DNA of 8,666 nt from Nitrospirota bacterium (GTDB lineage Bacteria > Nitrospirota > Thermodesulfovibrionia > Thermodesulfovibrionales > JdFR-85), in NCBI GenBank assembly GCA_003232715.1, contig QIJG01000074.1, positions 1 to 8,666 on the forward strand, given 5' to 3'. The translations under genes and the position numbers were made by a program. This document shows positions 5,144-8,666 of this stretch, one piece after another (within the stretch, counting starts at the first letter, position 1; every line of letters begins with the position of its first letter). The notes beneath the pieces are model-generated. The model saw only the letters and a program-made list of their open reading frames with translations. It searched no databases and was not told the origin of the DNA.

Positions 5144-6358
5144 ATGAGGGAAATCAAGAGGATAGGAATTATAACATGCGGGGGAGATTGCGGCGGGCTT
5201 AATGCCGTTGTCAAATCAGTAACCCAGACAGCCCATAGCATGGGGGTTGAGACCCTGGTAATTCCCAACGGATATGCCGGTCTGTACAACCTGATTGATA
5301 TGGAGGCCCCGGTTGTCCTTACCCCGGCAAGAGTGGACAGCATTGACGCAAATCTCGCAGGGTCTGAGGCCGGGCACTCAAGGGTAAAGATCTCGAAGAT
5401 AAAAGACCCGGACAAGTACATGAAGATCAAGGATGGGTTGAACAAGTTCAACATAGATGGCCTTGTCATCAGCGGCGGTGACGATACCGGATCTGTCATG
5501 CTTGACCTTGCAGAGCGCGGCATATCATGCGTACATGTCCCGAAGACCATGGACCTCGACCTGCAGCCCTACAGCGTAGGCGGAGACTCTTCATTGAACC
5601 GGATCGCCCGCTTTACAGAGGAACTGAAGACTACGGGGCTGAGCCACAACCGCATAATGATTGTGGAGGTCTTCGGAAGATACGTGGGGCATACCGCATT
5701 CAGGGGAGGGGTTGGTGCAGAGGCAGACTGCATCCTAATCCCAGAAGTTCCTGTTGACTTCGATGAGGTCTACAGACACATGAAGATGAGGTACATGCAG
5801 AGGGTTGAACGCAGTGATGTAAAGGCGGGAACCTATACAATTGTTGTATCAGAGGGTATTACGGATGCAAAGGGTGAGCACATCTATGATGAGGCGGCAG
5901 GGATGGATGCCTTCGGTCACAAAAAACTCTCGGGTGCAGGCAGGTATGTCAGGAAACAGCTTGAGCAGAGGATGAATACCGACCCCGAGATAAAGGAATT
6001 TATGAAGAAGAAGGGGTTTTATGTCCCCGGTGTGTATGAACTGCCTGAAATCCGGGAGGTCATTCCAGGGCACCTTGTAAGGTCAGGTCACAGCTCTGCC
6101 TTTGATGTAAACTTCGGCAAGGAGGCGGGTGCTGCGGCCGTAAGACTCCTTTTGCAAGGGATTGACGGGGTAACCGTGGTAAAGGTCCGGGGGCGGAAGA
6201 TCTACTACATGCCTACAAAAGAGGCCATTAAACAGAGGTTGGTTGATTTAAACATAGTCTCACTCTTTGAACAGCAGGGGATCTGCTTTGGCAGGGAACC
6301 CCGACCTTATGAAGCCGACTTTGTGCCCGTTGATGGGGAGCTGGAAAGGCACCTGTAA
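5144..6358 (+). CDS. 6-phosphofructokinase family, residue signature of the pyrophosphate-dependent type
   Basis: This 404-residue protein phosphorylates fructose 6-phosphate at the central step of glycolysis. The order of PFK motifs is clear: GGDCGGLN (13-20), GGDDT (111-115), VPKTMDLDL (132-140), VEVFGRYVGH (174-183), and the sugar-phosphate loop HLVRSGHSSAFD in the C-terminal half. In the PFK family, Asp after GGD (here D114, versus Gly in ATP enzymes) and Lys in PKTMD (K134, versus Gly in PGTID) mark pyrophosphate users, so I infer a reversible PPi-dependent enzyme. The catalytic Asp is D137. Unusual features are LDL in place of the common NDN/NDI after the catalytic Asp and GGDSSLN in place of GFDTALN. 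The start could be ATG 5144 (family-like MREIKRIGIIT) or a GTG at 5099 with AAGGA five bases upstream, which would add 15 residues; I prefer 5144 by family fit. The gene ends 13 bases from the converging nitroreductase stop. Confidence 0.9.
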   Translation: MREIKRIGIITCGGDCGGLNAVVKSVTQTAHSMGVETLVIPNGYAGLYNLIDMEAPVVLTPARVDSIDANLAGSEAGHSRVKISKIKDPDKYMKIKDGLNKFNIDGLVISGGDDTGSVMLDLAERGISCVHVPKTMDLDLQPYSVGGDSSLNRIARFTEELKTTGLSHNRIMIVEVFGRYVGHTAFRGGVGAEADCILIPEVPVDFDEVYRHMKMRYMQRVERSDVKAGTYTIVVSEGITDAKGEHIYDEAAGMDAFGHKKLSGAGRYVRKQLEQRMNTDPEIKEFMKKKGFYVPGVYELPEIREVIPGHLVRSGHSSAFDVNFGKEAGAAAVRLLLQGIDGVTVVKVRGRKIYYMPTKEAIKQRLVDLNIVSLFEQQGICFGREPRPYEADFVPVDGELERHL

Positions 6359-6371
6359 GCCCGGTGCATCC

Positions 6372-6911
6372 CTATTTTCCATATAACCTGCCGTAGAGGT
6401 TGAGGTGTACTTTTTCATATTGCAGTTCCTCCCGGCTGTGAGGAGGTTTTTCCTCATCAGGATATCCGATGGCGATAACAGATTCTATCCTGAGGTTCCC
6501 GGGTATATTTAAGAGCCCGGAAACATACTCTTCTGCCGTATTACTTTTATCATGTATTCTGTCCCTTATCTGCACCCAGCAACTCCCCAGCCCCAGTGAC
6601 TCTGCGGCCAACTGGATATATGTGGCAGTTATGGAAGCATCTTCAATCCAGACATCACTCTTTTCAGGATCAGCACATACGGCCACCCCGAGCGGGGCAT
6701 TATTCAGGAAAGACGAGCCGTGTTTTTTAGCCTTTGAAAGTTTTTTAAGCAAATCTCTTTCCGTAACAATAATGAATTGCCATGGGTTGAGTCCCCTTGA
6801 TGAAGGAGAGCGAAGCGCTGCCTCAACAAGCTGATCGATCTTCTCAGCCTCCACCTCCTTATTCAGAAACCTTCTGATGCTTCTCCTCTTCCGGATAAGC
6901 GGTATAAACAT
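6372..6911 (-). CDS. Nitroreductase-family FMN oxidoreductase (second, shorter copy type)
   Basis: The 179-residue protein shows the same fold signature as its neighbour but is clearly a different subfamily. It has RRSIRRFLNKEV (9-20), AALRSPSSRGLNPWQFIIV (31-49; Ser, Asn and Gln near the flavin), a middle segment APLGVAVCADPEKSDVWIED, the helix ATYIQLAAESLGLGSCWVQI and IESVIAIGYPDEEKPPHSRE near the end. FMN-dependent reduction by NAD(P)H is expected; the substrate is unknown. The ATG at 6909-6911 has a strong GGGAGG (6918-6923) six bases upstream. It lies 21 bases downstream of the MazG-like gene on the same strand, so the two are probably one transcript. Its 3' end faces the phosphofructokinase gene. 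Confidence 0.9.
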   Translation of the reverse strand: MFIPLIRKRRSIRRFLNKEVEAEKIDQLVEAALRSPSSRGLNPWQFIIVTERDLLKKLSKAKKHGSSFLNNAPLGVAVCADPEKSDVWIEDASITATYIQLAAESLGLGSCWVQIRDRIHDKSNTAEEYVSGLLNIPGNLRIESVIAIGYPDEEKPPHSREELQYEKVHLNLYGRLYGK

Positions 6912-6932
6912 AATAAGCCTCCCTGGTTAAGT

Positions 6933-7301
6933 TTAAGTGCCCTTTTTTTCCTGTCTCCGATTATATTTTGTGGCATTGCCCTTTGACAGCCCCACAGGAT
7001 ATTTCTTCTCATTGAGGTCCATCTTTTTAAAGACTTCCTTTTCAATGTCAATACCTAATTTATCCGCCAGTCTTGCAAGATAGATAAAGACATCGGCAAC
7101 CTCTTCCCTTACAAGTGCCATATCCCTTTCAGAGTCAACAACAGCCCTCGACTGCTCCTCGGTAAGCCATTGAAACAGCTCAAGGAGTTCAGCCGCCTCA
7201 GCACTCAGGGCCATGGTCAGATTCTTGGGGCTGTGAAACTGCTCCCAGTTTCGCTCTTCCGCAAAATCCCTGAGCCTTTTCTGTATCTCTTTTATATCCA
7301 T
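6933..7301 (-). CDS. MazG-like nucleotide pyrophosphohydrolase (dCTPase-like)
   Basis: A 122-residue all-alpha protein of the MazG/DCTPP1 superfamily, which hydrolyses (d)NTPs to monophosphate and pyrophosphate and so cleans the nucleotide pool. The metal-binding motifs are visible: SAEAAELLELFQW (33-45; E35, E38) and EEVADVFIYLARLADKLGID (66-85; E67, D70), preceded by WEQFHSPKNLTMALS and followed by the conserved NEKKYPV. The HSPKNL...FQW pattern and the length resemble dCTP pyrophosphatase 1 more than the two-domain MazG; the exact nucleotide is an inference. The ATG has no clear Shine-Dalgarno, and a TTGACA at 7333-7338 may give a leaderless message. It is the first gene of a pair with the downstream nitroreductase. 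Confidence 0.9.
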   Translation of the reverse strand: MDIKEIQKRLRDFAEERNWEQFHSPKNLTMALSAEAAELLELFQWLTEEQSRAVVDSERDMALVREEVADVFIYLARLADKLGIDIEKEVFKKMDLNEKKYPVGLSKGNATKYNRRQEKKGT

Positions 7302-7307
7302 AGCTGG

Positions 7308-7338
7308 AATTTACCGGCACTTACTACTGTCATGTCAA
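7308..7338 (-). promoter_or_regulatory. Candidate promoter of the MazG-like gene
   Basis: On the minus strand TTGACA (7333-7338) is a perfect -35 box, followed after 19 bases by TAAATT (7308-7313; four of six). The start point would fall at or next to the ATG at 7299-7301, which lacks a ribosome binding site. The spacer is longer than ideal, so the call is weak. Confidence 0.3.
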
Positions 7339-7359
7339 CCTTTTTATGTCGGAGGGTTG

Positions 7360-7392
7360 AAGTGTCATTCCCGACAAGCCGGAATGACACTT
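7360..7392. repeat. Inverted repeat AAGTGTCATTCC/GGAATGACACTT
   Basis: AAGTGTCATTCC (7360-7371) is the exact reverse complement of GGAATGACACTT (7381-7392), with a 9-base loop. It resembles the widespread intergenic 'TGTCATTCCCGC...GCGGGAATGACA' palindromes of environmental bacteria. It lies upstream of the MazG-like gene and could form a strong hairpin; no T-run follows. It is likely a dispersed REP-like element. Confidence 0.6.
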
Positions 7393-7452
7393 GAGAGTTG
7401 ACACGGCACTACCCCCTTGCGGGTAATTGCTGCGTCTTTGTCTTAATTTCAT

Positions 7453-7467
7453 GAGTGCTAAGCACTC
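7453..7467. repeat. Perfect 6-bp palindrome GAGTGC-TAA-GCACTC
   Basis: GAGTGC (7453-7458) and GCACTC (7462-7467) flank TAA. The half-sites recall the HrcA/CIRCE half-site but their order is wrong for CIRCE. It may be a protein binding site or simple hairpin; no function can be assigned. Confidence 0.3.
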
Positions 7468-7620
7468 CGGATCTCAACTGTTCCGGTTACAGGATTGATT
7501 CTGATTCCTGAATCGACCCGGCAGTATCAAGTTTACCCTGAGGTTTAACCTGAAGACTGGAAAAGTTTAATATTTTAAGCTTCGGCCCTCAACTCTGTCA
7601 ATCACGGACAATTCGAATAC

Positions 7621-7650
7621 TTGACACAAAGCCCCCTCTAACTTTACTAT
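7621..7650 (+). promoter_or_regulatory. Promoter of tRNA-Pro
   Basis: A perfect -35 TTGACA (7621-7626) and TACTAT (7645-7650; four of six) are 18 bases apart. Transcription would start near 7657, about 14 bases before the mature tRNA. The downstream protein gene could share this transcript. Confidence 0.5.
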
Positions 7651-7670
7651 TTACTATCTATAAAACATAA

Positions 7671-7747
7671 CGGGGCGTAGCGCAGCCTGGTAGCGCACAC
7701 GGTTCGGGACCGTGCGGTCGCTGGTTCGAATCCAGTCGCCCCGACCA
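7671..7747 (+). tRNA. tRNA-Pro, anticodon CGG, CCA encoded
   Basis: A full cloverleaf of 77 bases can be drawn. The acceptor arm CGGGGCG pairs with CGCCCCG, followed by discriminator A and an encoded CCA. The D-arm GCGC/GCGC carries an AGCCTGGTA loop. The anticodon stem CACGG/CCGTG encloses loop TTCGGGA with anticodon CGG at 7705-7707, which reads the proline codon CCG. The T-arm has the standard TTCGAAT loop. No intron or mismatch in the acceptor stem is seen. Confidence 0.97.
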
Positions 7748-7774
7748 TATTTTACCATCAGGGAACTTCCATGC

Positions 7775-8431
7775 ATGAATCTTCAAAGGGTTATAGAGAG
7801 GTCTGTCTGCAGACCTGTAGAGATTACACTGACAAACAACAGAACAAGTATAGTCAGCTTTAAAAGAGAAGAGGGACGGATCCTCCTGAGAATCCAGCGT
7901 CTCTTTACCGAGGCCCCTCTGGAGGTAATCCTTGAGATAGCGGAATTAATCAGGAAACCTTCCATCAAGACACCCCTTGTCCATGACTTCTTCAGAAAAA
8001 ACCAGTGGAGGGTAAGGAAGAGGTCCAGAGTCTCTGACAGGATCGAGCCGGAAGGAAGGGTTTATAATCTTCGGGAAATATTTGAGAAGGTGAACCGGGA
8101 GTATTTCTCTAATGAGATCGATGCAGTGATAACCTGGGGAAAGCGCTCCCCGAAAAAGGCCGTCAGGAAAAGAACCCTCGGCAGTTATAATTCAGAGACA
8201 AAGACCATCAGGATCAACCCGGGGCTGGACTGTGTCAGAGTGCCGGGGGTTTTTGTTAAATTTATCGTCTATCATGAAATGCTCCACGCCGATATCGGGA
8301 TATTAAGAAAAAAGAACGGAAGACGTGCCATCCACACACGGGAATTCAGGAAAAGGGAGTGTCTTTTCAGGGATTACCGCAAAGTTTTGGAATGGGAGAG
8401 AAAGGCACGGCTCAGCGGCTTCTGTCCATGA
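7775..8431 (+). CDS. SprT-like zinc metallopeptidase-domain protein
   Basis: The 218-residue product has a C-terminal SprT-like domain (about residues 95-215). It contains LREIFEKVNREYF, then ITWGKRSPKKAVRKRTLGSY, KTIRINPGLDC and the zinc motif HEMLH (H167-E168-x-x-H171) in FIVYHEMLHADIG. A further histidine, H187 in AIHTREFRKRE, is a likely third ligand. The rest ends DYRKVLEWERKARLSG, as in this family. The first 80 or so residues (MNLQRVIERSVCRPVEITLT onward) are a separate region I do not recognise. SprT-like proteins are thought to be metal-dependent proteases; the target here is unknown. I start at ATG 7775 because the open frame upstream reads into the tRNA; AGGGA (7760-7764) lies ten bases before it. 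It begins 27 bases after tRNA-Pro on the same strand and may be read through from its promoter. Confidence 0.82.
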   Translation: MNLQRVIERSVCRPVEITLTNNRTSIVSFKREEGRILLRIQRLFTEAPLEVILEIAELIRKPSIKTPLVHDFFRKNQWRVRKRSRVSDRIEPEGRVYNLREIFEKVNREYFSNEIDAVITWGKRSPKKAVRKRTLGSYNSETKTIRINPGLDCVRVPGVFVKFIVYHEMLHADIGILRKKNGRRAIHTREFRKRECLFRDYRKVLEWERKARLSGFCP

Positions 8432-8491
8432 AGGCCTTTGTGCAGAAGGGTCCAGATTGATTCAAAAGAAGGCCCGCACGATTACAAGAGA

Positions 8492-8666
8492 TTACCTCAC
8501 ACGGCTTATAATCTCCCTTAAAAGCTCATCCAGATCAATACCTTTTTCTTTTGCAACATCCTTGAGTGCCAGGACAAAAGTATCTTTGCATTCGCAGAGC
8601 CCGAGCGAGAGGAGATAGTCGACTGTCTCGGGATATTCCCGGAATAAGGTTGCAACTTTTGTATCC
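8492..8666 (-). CDS. DUF1858-type small domain protein, N-terminus cut by window edge
   Basis: The minus strand encodes 57 residues ending at TAA 8492-8494 and entering from beyond 8666. The reading TKVATLFREYPETVDYLLSL, then GLCECKD, then VAKEKGIDLDELLREIISRV fits the DUF1858 / ScdA N-terminal-like domain: a short helical fold where 'YPE...L..LG...C' leads to a cysteine pair and a 'GID.DELL' helix closes the domain. Members are often linked to redox or iron-sulphur proteins. Here the cysteines are spaced C-x-C (GLCEC) instead of the more usual CxxC. The upstream part is unseen, so it may be a lone domain or the end of a larger protein. It converges on the SprT-like gene, 60 bases away. Confidence 0.65.
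   Translation of the reverse strand, partial: DTKVATLFREYPETVDYLLSLGLCECKDTFVLALKDVAKEKGIDLDELLREIISRVR

Larger units (their letters stand above)
7302..7670. other. Gene-free spacer between the MazG-like gene and tRNA-Pro
   Basis: No frame here looks protein-like. Visible structures are a 12-bp inverted repeat (7360-7392), a TACCC/GGGTA hairpin (7410-7425), a perfect GAGTGC-TAA-GCACTC palindrome (7453-7467), an AGGTT-T-AACCT palindrome (7541-7551) and the tRNA promoter (7621-7650). A promoter-like pair, TTGACA (7397-7402) and GGTAAT (7421-7426) with an 18-base spacer, points rightward into this region. About 7470-7615 otherwise shows nothing definite. Confidence 0.6.

Noticed and set aside
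5008..5202. Small plus-strand frame beginning MDGLVIAPFP before the phosphofructokinase gene
   Set aside because: It overlaps the kinase start in another frame, lacks a ribosome binding site and family features, and is probably a chance frame in the leader.
5116..5550. 144-residue minus-strand frame opposite the phosphofructokinase
   Set aside because: It lies wholly antisense to conserved kinase motifs and shows no domain of its own.
7453..7467. CIRCE (HrcA) operator
   Set aside because: GAGTGCTAA and (T)AAGCACTC are present, but the half-sites overlap in the reverse order. True CIRCE has TTAGCACTC, nine bases, then GAGTGCTAA, and no heat-shock gene follows.
8433..8474. Terminator between the SprT-like and DUF1858-like genes (GGCCTT...AAGGCC)
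   Set aside because: The 6-bp arms are 30 bases apart with no T-run; too weak to call.

Overview
This window is chromosomal housekeeping DNA from a Gram-negative-type bacterium. It carries yajC (Sec translocon), an ileS-lspA pair (lipoprotein signal peptidase next to isoleucyl-tRNA synthetase), a phosphofructokinase with the residue signature of the pyrophosphate-dependent class, a tRNA-Pro and several small enzymes. This set, the moderate base composition and the dispersed 'GTCATTGCGAG...GAAGCAAT' and 'GTGTCATTCC...GGAATGACAC' repeats resemble Nitrospirota or former Deltaproteobacteria. That placement is an inference from gene style only; no search was possible.

Layout. Bases 1-725 (minus strand) hold yajC followed by an overlapping HD-domain protein that runs off the left edge. 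Bases 726-1072 are a gene-free divergent spacer with a hairpin near yajC, a roughly 100-bp palindromic repeat and a candidate ileS promoter. Bases 1073-4246 (plus strand) hold ileS and lspA, interrupted by three separate lesions: a frame change in the IleS anticodon-binding region near 3383, a 10-bp tandem duplication at 3786-3805 that fuses the end of IleS in frame to LspA, and a frame change with apparent loss of sequence inside LspA near 4058. Bases 4284-4853 (minus) encode a nitroreductase-family protein with a good promoter. Bases 5144-6358 (plus) encode the phosphofructokinase. Bases 6372-7301 (minus) hold a two-gene unit: a MazG/dCTPase-like pyrophosphohydrolase, then a second nitroreductase. 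Bases 7302-7670 are gene-free, with several small palindromes and the promoter of tRNA-Pro(CGG) at 7671-7747. The tRNA is followed by a SprT-like zinc metallopeptidase (7775-8431), and a DUF1858-type small domain protein on the minus strand enters from the right edge.

How the genes relate. YajC and LspA both serve protein export and lipoprotein maturation at the inner membrane. IleS charges tRNA-Ile. The phosphofructokinase is a glycolysis/gluconeogenesis enzyme. The MazG-like protein probably cleans the nucleotide pool, and the nitroreductases are FMN redox enzymes of unknown substrate. I see no phage, transposon, CRISPR or defence system. The most unusual feature is the damaged ileS-lspA locus: either both genes are broken here (so a second IleS and LspA would be needed elsewhere), or the assembled sequence has local errors.
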